Positions 1 through 7,746 of a DNA stretch of 20,999 nt are shown here, in pieces; the first letter of the stretch is position 1, and every line of letters begins with the position of its first letter. The notes under the pieces are model-generated. The model was not told where the DNA came from, did no database searches, and saw only the letters and a program-made list of their open reading frames with translations. The position numbers and the translations under genes are program-made. Where the stretch lies: NCBI GenBank assembly GCA_035289205.1, contig DATDXV010000033.1, positions 1 to 20,999 on the forward strand, read 5' to 3'. The stretch is from DATDXV01 sp035289205. Its GTDB lineage: Archaea > Aenigmatarchaeota > Aenigmatarchaeia > Aenigmatarchaeales > DATDXV01.

Positions 1-1722
1 GGAGGCCGGGTCACAGGAATATTTACATGCTCTTCTTACAGCATTTATTACAAATTCAACTTGCCCTCTCTTGGTGCAGAGCATCTGTTGGAAAATCCCC
101 TATTTGAGTTCTATCCAGATAGGTGCACACCCAAGAGCGGCTCTATAATACTAAATGGCAGAGTATTGGAAAATACCACGTGGGAAAGAACAGTTTTCAC
201 TGCTATTCCTATGAAATATCTGAATATAGATAGAGAGAATACAATCTTTGTAAATCTTACCAGCTGTGCAGGCGGTGATGCGAATGCAACTATAGCAGCA
301 TCTTCTATAAGATTTGTGCTAACCAAGCCGGTTATTAGCCTGAAGTCTAATAAAATCTATATAACCGAAAAAGACATTGCAGATAACGCCAATATCACAG
401 TCCCCTTTATGCTATCGGATACACCTGCGCGCGTTGAAGCACTCTACACAAATAAATCCAAGAACTGCAATTTTGATTTATATATATATCGAAAATCGCG
501 ATATGAAAAACCGATTATATCAAAATCCGATTCTCTGAATTTATCTGTTAGGAGGTTTTCGGAATTTTTTAAGAAGTTTTCGGAATCCAATGAACAGGGA
601 TGCGAGACTGAAGTAATGATAGAGTACAATATTGTTCCACAGATAGGTCCAGCTGCCTATAGATCTTTTAGCTGGCCTGTCAGTGGTCCTCTGCCAAGTT
701 CTTATCCTCCCAATTCCAACATTACACTTAAATATGTTTATACAAATGATACTGGCGCAACAAATAAGGATATTGGAAAATATGATCTAAAGATTATAAC
801 CGCTATCAAAGATGTGAAAGTAAGCGCTGATGCAAAAACCTGCGCAACCCAGAAGCCTTGGTATCCGTGGTGCCGGCTCGGTCTCTTTGATTGCGACTCG
901 GAATGCGCGATAAAGGGCTTGGCTGAGGGAACTTACACTGTTGCAGGGAAGAAGGAGGGGTACGAGGATGCAAGCATCGAGGTATCTGTGCCAGAACAGA
1001 AAGAGGTGAAATTGAGTATGGAAAGGATAAGCAATAGCTTTAGATTGATATTTGTTCCTGTAGGTTTCTCGCTCGAAAAATACTTTGATGTCGGTGCAAA
1101 GGAAGATGGCATACTGCGTGATTTCAGGGCAAAAACACCCTTTAATAACTGCCAAGGTAGCAGCATAGAAACTTTTTATGTAAAAAGTGGGGATTGCAAT
1201 TTCAACTGCACTAATCTTTGCGGGGATTGTATCGATATTGCACTGACGTGTATCGAGGACAAATTAGACATACCTTTTGACAAGGCTGTAGCTATTGTTA
1301 ATCCGGCTGCATTGGGAAAGCAGGTAGAAATAAATGGTTCGGAAATGGTTGGTTGCGCGGGACCAGAGCTTGGCTACTCTGCTTCTGCCACTGTATTAGA
1401 TAAGCCAAATTGGGTTTTCCTTCATGAGATAGGCCATAACCTCGGATTAGGTCATCTAAGAAGTGGAGTGATGAACGAGTCATTGCCATGTCTGAGTACT
1501 TATCCAAATTATGCAGATTGTAATGATATCCTTGAATGGTTCTATATTATGAATTACCTCGGTCTCCCCGATTTCCTTAAGTTTTCTTATGGGCCCGCTG
1601 GCAACAATTTTATGGAAAACAGTCATAGAGAATGGAATTACACGTGGAAATATGGCGGCATTACAAAGAACTACACCAGTTTCGTTGGTTTGAATAAATG
1701 GGTAGGAACATGCAAAGAATAA
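1..1722 (+). CDS. Secreted metzincin-like metalloprotease with PEGA-like domain (5' partial, copy 1)
   Basis: The frame is open from base 1 with no stop before 1720-1722, so the start lies outside the window; the TTG at 61 is not a convincing start. The last third is a zinc protease domain. HEIGHNLGLGH (about nt 1423-1455) fits HExxHxxGxxH, with three His ligands and the catalytic Glu, and FYIMNY further on supplies a Met-turn, so this is a metzincin-type fold. Paired Cys (CNFNCTNLCGDC) and many N-x-S/T sites suggest a disulfide-bonded, glycosylated protein outside the cell. Before the protease, about nt 781-1020, lies a PEGA/carboxypeptidase-regulatory-like beta domain (LAEGTYTVAGKKEGYEDAS). 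The first 250 residues look like beta-rich adhesion domains that I cannot name. The last 370 residues are paralogous to the gene at 12595-14898, but no von Willebrand domain is visible here. Its end overlaps the small membrane-protein gene downstream. Substrate unknown. Confidence 0.85.
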   Translation, partial: GGRVTGIFTCSSYSIYYKFNLPSLGAEHLLENPLFEFYPDRCTPKSGSIILNGRVLENTTWERTVFTAIPMKYLNIDRENTIFVNLTSCAGGDANATIAASSIRFVLTKPVISLKSNKIYITEKDIADNANITVPFMLSDTPARVEALYTNKSKNCNFDLYIYRKSRYEKPIISKSDSLNLSVRRFSEFFKKFSESNEQGCETEVMIEYNIVPQIGPAAYRSFSWPVSGPLPSSYPPNSNITLKYVYTNDTGATNKDIGKYDLKIITAIKDVKVSADAKTCATQKPWYPWCRLGLFDCDSECAIKGLAEGTYTVAGKKEGYEDASIEVSVPEQKEVKLSMERISNSFRLIFVPVGFSLEKYFDVGAKEDGILRDFRAKTPFNNCQGSSIETFYVKSGDCNFNCTNLCGDCIDIALTCIEDKLDIPFDKAVAIVNPAALGKQVEINGSEMVGCAGPELGYSASATVLDKPNWVFLHEIGHNLGLGHLRSGVMNESLPCLSTYPNYADCNDILEWFYIMNYLGLPDFLKFSYGPAGNNFMENSHREWNYTWKYGGITKNYTSFVGLNKWVGTCKE

Positions 1723-2312
1723 CATCATGTCTGGTTTTGGCTGTTTTGTTGTCCACTTCTTTGGTTAGTGCGACAGAAGACATAACATGGTTGGATCTAA
1801 CCGTATACAAAAACGATACGGTAAAACTCAATAGCATAGATTATACATCCCTCAATGTTGACACCCCTACTAGTTTTGGAGAGTATAATATAAGGACTAT
1901 CTCTTCGAATGGTAGTGTTCTTTATTCTTCATATTTCACAGTTATATTTTCCGCTCACGTAGAAATTGAAAAGGATGGCAGATTAGGCGCTATGGTTGTA
2001 GATCTGGATTCAGTCAGAAAGATATTCAGATTGCCATATTCGGAAGTTGCAGAAAAGGTGGAATTATATAAGGAAGGGAAGCTGCTTTTTGAAGCAACCG
2101 TCCCACATGACTATAAATCACCGAAAAAACCCGGAGACTTTCTAATGCCACACATAGATTTTATAAGAACATGCGACTGGGCAAATCCCCTAGATGTCTT
2201 AGAATGTCTGATTTTGCCTCTTCTGCCACTTATTGTTAGTATCCTTGTTGTTTTGATTACTGTTATCTTCATAATATACAAATTATTTATAGCATCTAAG
2301 AAGAAGTCTTAG
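1710..2312 (+). CDS. Small membrane-anchored extracellular protein, metzincin partner (copy 1)
   Basis: This protein of about 200 residues has an N-terminal signal peptide (hydrophobic stretch ending near LVSATED), an extracellular part of about 150 residues rich in beta strands, and one C-terminal membrane helix (LLPLIVSILVVLITVIFIIY) followed by KLFIASKKKS, so the soluble part should sit outside the cell. I do not recognise the family. It is a clear paralog of the protein at 11999-12607: shared features are a W-D/L-T-Y opening, LDSVR-IF-LPY, a VxLY strand, and YK-PKKP-DF before the membrane helix. Two in-frame ATGs exist, 1698 and 1710. I chose 1710 because a purine-rich GGTAGG lies just upstream and it gives a cleaner signal peptide. 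The 1698 start would overlap the protease gene by 25 bases. Function unknown; constant pairing with the metzincin suggests an anchor, inhibitor or chaperone (inference). Confidence 0.8.
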   Translation: MQRITSCLVLAVLLSTSLVSATEDITWLDLTVYKNDTVKLNSIDYTSLNVDTPTSFGEYNIRTISSNGSVLYSSYFTVIFSAHVEIEKDGRLGAMVVDLDSVRKIFRLPYSEVAEKVELYKEGKLLFEATVPHDYKSPKKPGDFLMPHIDFIRTCDWANPLDVLECLILPLLPLIVSILVVLITVIFIIYKLFIASKKKS

Positions 2313-2314
2313 AA

Positions 2315-2890
2315 TTACTTCTTCCTGCTTCTGAACCTGTAGGCGAAGTAGGCTACAGCCGCCAGAGCGCCCAGTATGTAAACAACAAGCGGTACGCTTG
2401 TTACTGCTGTTGGCAATGTCACTGGCAACGTTACTGGAGCTGTTCCTGCAACGAATCCTGCAACCATGTACGGAGTGTGCCGGACAGTGCCGCACGCTGT
2501 TGAAGTTGTCGCGTTGTTTGCAAACCTGTCGCTGCCGAGCGCCTGCCATGTCCCGTTTGCATATTCGTATACAGATACAGAGGAGGGGTTCTCAAAGCCT
2601 CTGTAGTTCATGCAGAAGTATGCTACGCCTGACTCGATCTTGATGTTATAAGAGGTGAATGCCTTTGTTGTATACCCTGCGCGCTGCGGCAGCGATCCGT
2701 ATTTCAATGGATCGCTCTTTACAATGCCGCCAACGATGAACGGGCTCTGAGGGTAACCGACAATATAGATTGTTCCAGGCGTTGTTTCGTTCCCAGCAGT
2801 GAGGTTGCCCTCTAACAAAATTACAGCTCCGTCTTCGCTTATCGTGTATTCTCCTGGCCTTGCCGGAACAGAGCTTGCCGGGACGCTTGT
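2315..2890 (-). repeat. Paralogous C-terminal module DNA, direct repeat unit 1
   Basis: The 3' end of this beta-helix gene and bases 14939-15520 are direct repeats on the same strand. In one hand-aligned 60-base block (2701-2760 against 15334-15393) I count 7 mismatches, about 88% identity, including a 20-base identical run beginning TGGATCGCTC. Similarity falls in the beta-helix part, so the C-terminal anchor module is the most conserved section. Confidence 0.75.
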
Positions 2891-5647
2891 AGTAGCAGCT
2901 TGCTCATCAACGGTTGGAGTGCCGGATGATGTGACAACATTGCCTTGCGTAGCTGCAGAACCCCCGCTACTTGCTACAGTTGTAGTAGTTGTCGCAGAAG
3001 TTGGTATAACGAATTCTACCATGTGCACAGAACCCAATGCAAGACCCAGAGTTATATTGTTACTAACCTGAGTTGCATTACAAGTCGGGCTACTACATGT
3101 TGCGTTGTCATAATAAATAGTGTATGTCGAACTAGATGGCATTCGTATCGTAAGATTTGCTGGGGACTCGCTCTCTACTGCAATCACTACATAATTTGTA
3201 GAGTTAGATCCAGCTGACACTACGGTAGCTCCTTCTGTTATGTTAAAAATCTGTGGCGCAGAAGCGGCATACTTGTATACGAACGTAACATTCGACGTAT
3301 CTGTCTCATTTGTCTTCCATGAAGAAGACGCACCTACCACTTTACCCCCTATGGTCAACCATTTTTCAGGACTGTCCAGCGTCCAATTAACAAGAAAAGT
3401 TGTTGTATTCTGCGTGTAGTTTGAGACAGAAGGCAGCGTAGTGTTGAATAGCGTGTCATTGCCATGAGAAACAACGCTCTGGAAACCTAGCTTTGCGATG
3501 CCGGAAGCCCTGTAAATCAGCGAGGATCTTATTTCCGTTATCTGCACTCCAGAAACCTTGAGAGGGTTCTCATCCAATGAAAATATCTGCGCGGTTGCAG
3601 TTGTGGCAACGAACTCCGTATCTGGAGCTCCGGTTCTCATAGAAACACCGTATACAGAGTTGTTTGCATCATATCCTCGAGGCTGCCCATTTAACGGCTC
3701 CAGCGATTTGAGGAAGTATGTTGTCTGCTCTTGTATATTGCCACCGATGAAAAATGGAAACTGCACAAAGAGCGAATTACCTCCTGTCGCAGTTATGTTC
3801 ATCACTAAAGAGCTTACACCGCCCTGGGATGTGGAAAAGTTTCCTGAGATTCCTTCACTCCTATTTTCATAGAGGAAAGGTACGGTAGGGTATATGGCAA
3901 TAGAGTTTATTGTGTAGCCTGTTGTACTTCCGTTCGGCAGTATGACACTCAAATTGAAGTCCTGCCTCGTATCAATAGAGCCGGCGCTCCCGAAGCTGTT
4001 TCTTAGAAATGTAGAATTGTCTGGAAGATGGAAGATATTGTTTGTGTAAGTATTGGCCGAGTCGTCTATCACATCTATTTTGTTTCGCCTGAAGAGGTTG
4101 CTAGCAAGAATATTGTTCGGAGACGGGTCGAACACGACTCCCTGCCCATTGTCTATAAAGGTGTTGTTCTGTATGGTATTGTTTTGTGAAGAGGTCAGCT
4201 TTATTGCGATGTTGTTTGAAGCATACGTATTGTTTATTATAGTGTTGTTGTGCGTTGCGTCAAAATCTGTTCCTATGTTGCTGAATGATATTGTATTGTT
4301 CTTGATAGTGTTCAAGGTAGTAACATACACATTCCCCTCTCTTGCAAAGAACCATATTCCCAGGCTTACATTGCCTATATTGTTATAGGCTATTGTAGTG
4401 TTTTGGGGGCCTTGGAAGGGAGACCCTGGGTCCTGGCCCAGAACTATGCCGTTAGTCACATTTAGGATGGTATTGTTTTCTATAGTGTTGTTGCTTCCTT
4501 CTGCATCAACCGTGATACCTTGGGCAATGTTCATGAATGTGTTATTGAATACCCTGTTAAGATCCCCGTAAAGATCAAGACCCCTGGCATTGTATATGCC
4601 CAAGCCTCTTCCTGTGCCGTTAATCATGGTATTGAATGAGACGTTCCCATTTGTGGCGGCCTGTGCCAAATTTATAGCTATCGAAACATTGATGAAAGTA
4701 TTAAGCGTTATATTGGCAGCCCCTGCTGCTATTCTTACACCGTGAGTACCAGAAGTTGCATTGAATGTGTTAAACATCACATAATGGGGTCCACCAGAAC
4801 CCCCGCTATGGTATAGCAAACCATTTGCAGTCTGCGGAACACTGAACTTGAAGTAGTTGTATGTATATGTGTTGTTTGCACTGCCGAACATACCTGAGCT
4901 AGAATTAAGAATTGTGTTATTCGTAAACAAGTTATGGGAGCCTAATCCACTGGATTCCGATATGACAAATGTAACATTTACAAACGTGTTGTTGAATATG
5001 CGACCGAACAAAAACGGTCCGTTCGTATTAAATCCCTGCGTGAGGTGTTTAAAGCTACTATTTGATATGCTTGTATAGTTCGCTCCTGTAAACTGAATGG
5101 CTATGCGACTTGTTGCTATAGTTGTATTTATTATCCGTGTGAAGTTTGATTTTGATATGTTCATAGCTGCAAAGTTTGAGTAGTTCAGAGTCTGTGCCGT
5201 AACATTGCTAAGAGTGTTGTTATGGGACACGCCCATTACGATTATTCCCATGTTGTTGTCATCCCCCTGCTGCCCGCCGAAAACACTTGTGCCGTTATGG
5301 TTGGTTATCAAGCTGTTGTTTACGTTGTGAAAGACTATGTGCCGTGCCCAATCTGTTGTTGTGCAGTTTCTGATAGTTATGTTGGTGCGACCGGTTGCAT
5401 TTATTCCGTCCCTTTCTAACGTGCCGTCGCCGTCTAGTGTGAATCCCCAGCAATCAAAAATAATATTGTTGGCACCGATGTTTATGCAGCTGTTCGAAGA
5501 GCTACCCGTTATGCTCGTGTTCAAAGTGTAGACTTCGCCTGCAGTGTTTAGATTGGAACATGTGCTCACATTAGTCGTAGCAGCATCAACCTGCCCTGCG
5601 AACAAAGGCAGAGCTAGTAGAACAGCTATGATAAAGGTTAGTCTCAT
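2315..5647 (-). CDS. Giant NosD-like parallel beta-helix surface protein (copy 1)
   Basis: The product is about 1110 residues. A signal peptide (MRLTFIIAVLLALPLFAGQVDA) is followed, at about residues 40-540, by a right-handed beta-helix of NosD/CASH type: a ladder of short Asn-rich turns (NNTI, NNTF, NITL). Then come beta-sandwich-like segments, a Thr-rich linker (TTTTT, about residue 885), a conserved C-terminal domain (about 930-1070), and a membrane helix (about 1082-1105) ending in RFRSRKK. Dozens of N-x-S/T sites imply heavy glycosylation. I start it at 5647, not at an upstream in-frame Met at 5668, because the resulting N-terminus matches the paralog at 14939-18331 and lies 26 bases from a TATA box. 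It converges on the small membrane gene with a 2-base gap. Beta-helix proteins bind or cleave polysaccharides or act as adhesins; no catalytic residues can be assigned here. Confidence 0.85.
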   Translation of the reverse strand: MRLTFIIAVLLALPLFAGQVDAATTNVSTCSNLNTAGEVYTLNTSITGSSSNSCINIGANNIIFDCWGFTLDGDGTLERDGINATGRTNITIRNCTTTDWARHIVFHNVNNSLITNHNGTSVFGGQQGDDNNMGIIVMGVSHNNTLSNVTAQTLNYSNFAAMNISKSNFTRIINTTIATSRIAIQFTGANYTSISNSSFKHLTQGFNTNGPFLFGRIFNNTFVNVTFVISESSGLGSHNLFTNNTILNSSSGMFGSANNTYTYNYFKFSVPQTANGLLYHSGGSGGPHYVMFNTFNATSGTHGVRIAAGAANITLNTFINVSIAINLAQAATNGNVSFNTMINGTGRGLGIYNARGLDLYGDLNRVFNNTFMNIAQGITVDAEGSNNTIENNTILNVTNGIVLGQDPGSPFQGPQNTTIAYNNIGNVSLGIWFFAREGNVYVTTLNTIKNNTISFSNIGTDFDATHNNTIINNTYASNNIAIKLTSSQNNTIQNNTFIDNGQGVVFDPSPNNILASNLFRRNKIDVIDDSANTYTNNIFHLPDNSTFLRNSFGSAGSIDTRQDFNLSVILPNGSTTGYTINSIAIYPTVPFLYENRSEGISGNFSTSQGGVSSLVMNITATGGNSLFVQFPFFIGGNIQEQTTYFLKSLEPLNGQPRGYDANNSVYGVSMRTGAPDTEFVATTATAQIFSLDENPLKVSGVQITEIRSSLIYRASGIAKLGFQSVVSHGNDTLFNTTLPSVSNYTQNTTTFLVNWTLDSPEKWLTIGGKVVGASSSWKTNETDTSNVTFVYKYAASAPQIFNITEGATVVSAGSNSTNYVVIAVESESPANLTIRMPSSSTYTIYYDNATCSSPTCNATQVSNNITLGLALGSVHMVEFVIPTSATTTTTVASSGGSAATQGNVVTSSGTPTVDEQAATTSVPASSVPARPGEYTISEDGAVILLEGNLTAGNETTPGTIYIVGYPQSPFIVGGIVKSDPLKYGSLPQRAGYTTKAFTSYNIKIESGVAYFCMNYRGFENPSSVSVYEYANGTWQALGSDRFANNATTSTACGTVRHTPYMVAGFVAGTAPVTLPVTLPTAVTSVPLVVYILGALAAVAYFAYRFRSRKK

Positions 5648-5667
5648 TATATTTAATAGGGAAAACA

Positions 5668-5678
5668 AGAATATAAGT
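5668..5678. promoter_or_regulatory. Shared divergent TATA element
   Basis: AGAATATAAGT is centred about 26 bases from the ATG at 5699 (plus) and about 26 bases from the ATG at 5647 (minus). Read on the minus strand it is ACTTATATTCT, also TATA-like. The spacing fits leaderless transcripts in both directions from a single near-symmetric TATA box. Confidence 0.55.
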
Positions 5679-5698
5679 GTTAGTGTCCCACTTATAAT

Positions 5699-6253
5699 AT
5701 GCTCCTTAGAATAGTTCCAATAGGTAACATAAGCCCCCAGCTCCTTGAGGCTATGGCATCTGGAATAAGGGAGACTGCCAGAGTAAGGTCAAAGATAATG
5801 CAGCCCCTGCAGCTGCCCCAGGACACATTCAACCGCTGGAAGAAGCAGTATGACGCAGTGAAGATACTTGAGATTCTGACACAGAACAGGGAAGCGCAGA
5901 CGATAGACAAAGAATTACCTACGCTCTTCGTTACCGATGCCGACGTGTTTTATGACAGGATGAACTTCCTCTTCGGGGCGTATGAGCCTGACAAGAACTG
6001 CATCATGATATCAACAGCAAGGCTGAAGACGGAATACTATGAACAGAGGCCCAACCAGCTAATACTGACAGAGAGGACAGTAAAGGAAGCCATACACCAG
6101 GTAGGGCACTATCTTGGATTCGAACACTGCAAATACTCATCCTGCATAATGTACCATTCCGGTTCTGCGGGGGAGATAGACAAGCAGGGGAATGACTTCT
6201 GCAGGGAGTGCAAGATAAGGGGGCAGATGCGCGGAATAAACCTAGAGCTTTAA
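5699..6253 (+). CDS. amzA: Archaemetzincin-like protein, catalytic Glu replaced by Gln
   Basis: At 184 residues it has the usual length of the archaemetzincin (M54) family. The family pattern is HExxHxxGxxxC, then C-x4-C-x-M, then a C-x2-C pair. Here His133, His137 and His143 bind the catalytic zinc, Cys144, Cys149, Cys168 and Cys171 form the second zinc site, and Met151 is the Met-turn. The catalytic Glu after the first His is Gln134 (codon CAG, 6098-6100), giving HQVGH. The spacing between Met151 and the third Cys is 16 residues where I recall 17. Zinc binding should persist, but normal peptide hydrolysis is doubtful. Expression is probably leaderless from the divergent TATA at about 5673. 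Family membership is secure; activity is not. A sequencing error of one base (CAG for GAG) would restore the motif. Confidence 0.88.
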   Translation: MLLRIVPIGNISPQLLEAMASGIRETARVRSKIMQPLQLPQDTFNRWKKQYDAVKILEILTQNREAQTIDKELPTLFVTDADVFYDRMNFLFGAYEPDKNCIMISTARLKTEYYEQRPNQLILTERTVKEAIHQVGHYLGFEHCKYSSCIMYHSGSAGEIDKQGNDFCRECKIRGQMRGINLEL

Positions 6254-6255
6254 AT
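6248..6255 (+). promoter_or_regulatory. TATA box of the interrupted ORF
   Basis: CTTTAAAT, preceded by AGAG, is centred 26 to 27 bases before the ATG at 6278, the geometry of a leaderless archaeal promoter. It overlaps the stop codon of the archaemetzincin gene. Confidence 0.5.
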
Positions 6256-6277
6256 TCTTTCCTGTTGAAATGTTATT

Positions 6278-6592
6278 ATGGTTTCTGCAACTGTTTTTCT
6301 GAAGGTTGAGGGAAATTGGGAAGTTAGACAGACTCTATATTAATCTCTGCTAGAGCATCCTGATCTTGACCACCCTGTAAACATAAGGAAGAGCTTTGCC
6401 CCTGAAGCAACAGAGGGTTATGAGGTAGCTATTCTAATTGTACATGGCCATCCCAAGAGAGTTTTTGAGGGTATCAAACAACTAAAGGGCGTCAAAGAAG
6501 CTAAGTTAGAGCTATCAGACAATCAGACATATCTCTATCAATGGGACAGAGAATCCGGGGAGCTTGAAAAATCTTCTTCGTTCAGCTCATGA
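6278..6592 (+). pseudogene. Small ORF interrupted by an in-frame TAA
   Basis: From the ATG at 6278 the frame reads MVSATVFLKVEGNWEVRQTLY, meets TAA at 6341-6343, and stays open in the same frame for a further 82 codons to TGA at 6590-6592. The part after the stop looks like real protein (YEVAILIVHGHPKRVFEGI, then a charged helix and strand), and no ATG, GTG or TTG follows the TAA early in that frame. The total would be about 104 residues with an alternating strand-helix-strand look, perhaps an ACT- or ferredoxin-like fold; I do not recognise the family. The promoter and start appear intact. Options are a recent nonsense mutation, a sequencing error (CAA, GAA or AAA for TAA), or stop-codon readthrough. 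Confidence 0.6.
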
Positions 6593-6600
6593 CAGAAGAG

Positions 6601-6609
6601 CTTTAAAAA
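6601..6609 (+). promoter_or_regulatory. TATA box of the endonuclease pair
   Basis: CTTTAAAAA, preceded by purine-rich AGAAGAG (possible BRE), is centred 26 bases before the ATG at 6631. This supports that start and a leaderless message for the two-gene operon. Confidence 0.6.
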
Positions 6610-6630
6610 GAGCGATTAAACACTCTACTT

Positions 6631-7161
6631 ATGCAAGAGCTTGTGGCAGATGGAATACTCCAGGAAGACAAGATTATTGTCGAGTCCAAGGAGGCGATAG
6701 ACGAATTCTACCATGGGGTATGGTACGGAGAGTTGGAGGGAAAGAAGCTGCGGCTTGATCTGATCGAAGCCTGTTTATTGATGGAGCGGGGGAGACTGAA
6801 GGTTTCCGACAACGGGAAGGAGTTGAAAATCAACGACCTTATTGAGATGGCTTCTGATCTTGACCAAAGATTCATCCCGCGCTATGCCGTATACAAGGAC
6901 CTGAGGGAGAGGGGCCTGCCTGTCCGCATGGGCTTCAAGGGCTCTGATTTCCGTGTCTATGAAAGAGGAGCAAAGCCCGGAAAGTCTGAGACAGTCAAGT
7001 GGGTTGTGTTCATTGACTATGAGGATTACTCCTGCGAGATGGACAAGCTCGGAAAGGCAATAGAGATGTGCGAGAACATACGAGCGGAAGCTCTGTGGGG
7101 GATTGCTGATGATGACGGGGATGTCACCTATTATATAATCAAGACAATGAAGGAGCTGTAG
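6631..7161 (+). CDS. tRNA-splicing endonuclease, structural-type subunit
   Basis: A 176-residue EndA-family protein. The C-terminal nuclease-fold domain is plain: YKDLRERGLPVRMGF, then SDFRVYERG, then a late helix and DDDGDVTYYI. Against Methanocaldococcus jannaschii EndA (catalytic Tyr115, His125, Lys156), Tyr110 is kept, no His is present at or near the His site (KSETVKW), and the Lys site is Ala152 (NIRAEA). The acidic loop DDDGD, which in EndA tetramers docks into the neighbouring active-site subunit, is intact. This fits a structural, non-catalytic subunit of a heteromeric enzyme. It is followed after 2 bases by a paralog with the complementary features. The start at 6631 is supported by the TATA spacing; there is no Shine-Dalgarno site. 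The family is certain, the subunit role inferred. Confidence 0.87.
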   Translation: MQELVADGILQEDKIIVESKEAIDEFYHGVWYGELEGKKLRLDLIEACLLMERGRLKVSDNGKELKINDLIEMASDLDQRFIPRYAVYKDLRERGLPVRMGFKGSDFRVYERGAKPGKSETVKWVVFIDYEDYSCEMDKLGKAIEMCENIRAEALWGIADDDGDVTYYIIKTMKEL

Positions 7162-7163
7162 GA

Positions 7164-7697
7164 ATGGAAGGAAAGATCCTGAAGGATCGAGTTGTAGTGT
7201 GGAAGGTTGATGAAGCCAAGGATGTCTTCGAGAGAGACTACTTCGGAAAGATAATTGGGGAAAGGCTTGAGCTCGCTCTTCTAGAAGCTGTGTTTCTTGT
7301 TGAGAAAGATAAATTGAATGTTAAGAAGGGCGGAAAGAAACTCGATCTGGATTCCTTCAAGGAGTATTGCGGGAAGATAGACCATAGGTTTGACCTTCGC
7401 TACGCTGTTTACAGGGATCTGCGAAGCAAAGAGCTTCCGACAAGGACAGGCTTCAAGTTCGGCTGCGACTTCCGTGTTTATGCAAAAGGGGTAAAGCCGA
7501 TAAAGCGCGGACCGAAGGCAGCGCACGAGCATACGAAATGGGTTGTCTTCTCTGTGGAGGAGGGCTACAAGTTCAGCTTCCAGGAATTATCAAGAGCTGT
7601 GAGGCTTGCGCATAACATAAGGGCAAACATGCTCTGGGCTGTTGTTTCAAAGGACAGCAGCGTGAAGTACTACAGCGTCACATTCTTCAAACCCTGA
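7164..7697 (+). CDS. endA: tRNA-splicing endonuclease, catalytic-type subunit (catalytic Lys missing)
   Basis: A 177-residue EndA paralog that would cut introns from precursor tRNA at bulge-helix-bulge sites. Domain order follows the family: an N-terminal strand-helix domain, then YRDLRSKELPTRTGFKFG, CDFRVYAKG, a late helix RLAHNIR, and the typical end YYSVTFFKP. Tyr106 and a His (121 or 123, in HEHTKW) match the catalytic Tyr and His. The catalytic Lys, which follows the Arg in M. jannaschii SVRKK, is Ala154 here (NIRANM). The acidic docking loop is absent (SKDSS), as expected if the partner at 6631-7161 provides it. Together the two resemble an alpha-prime fusion split into two genes, or an (alpha-beta)2 enzyme. 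GGAG about 9 bases upstream of the ATG is a Shine-Dalgarno site for this second gene. Confidence 0.88.
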   Translation: MEGKILKDRVVVWKVDEAKDVFERDYFGKIIGERLELALLEAVFLVEKDKLNVKKGGKKLDLDSFKEYCGKIDHRFDLRYAVYRDLRSKELPTRTGFKFGCDFRVYAKGVKPIKRGPKAAHEHTKWVVFSVEEGYKFSFQELSRAVRLAHNIRANMLWAVVSKDSSVKYYSVTFFKP

Positions 7698-7709
7698 GAA
7701 AAATCTAGA

Positions 7710-7717
7710 TTTTTATA
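7710..7717 (+). promoter_or_regulatory. TATA box of the CBS-HPF operon
   Basis: TTTTTATA in the 49-base gap after the endonuclease pair is centred about 33 bases before the ATG at 7747, which would place the transcript start a few bases upstream of the ATG. Confidence 0.45.
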
Positions 7718-7746
7718 CTTGAAAATCTCATTAGGTCTGTGGTGTA

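Noticed and set aside
1698..1722. Programmed frameshift fusing protease and membrane partner
   Set aside because: The partner has its own ATG, ribosome-binding site (clear in copy 2) and signal peptide, and no slippery sequence is visible; coupling by overlap is simpler.
6341..6343. Stop-codon recoding by pyrrolysine or selenocysteine
   Set aside because: The codon is TAA, not TAG or TGA, and no recoding element is visible.
6564..6758. 64-codon frame bridging the interrupted ORF and the first endonuclease gene
   Set aside because: It is out of frame with both recognisable proteins and has a biased Arg-rich composition; the TATA box and homology favour the start at 6631.
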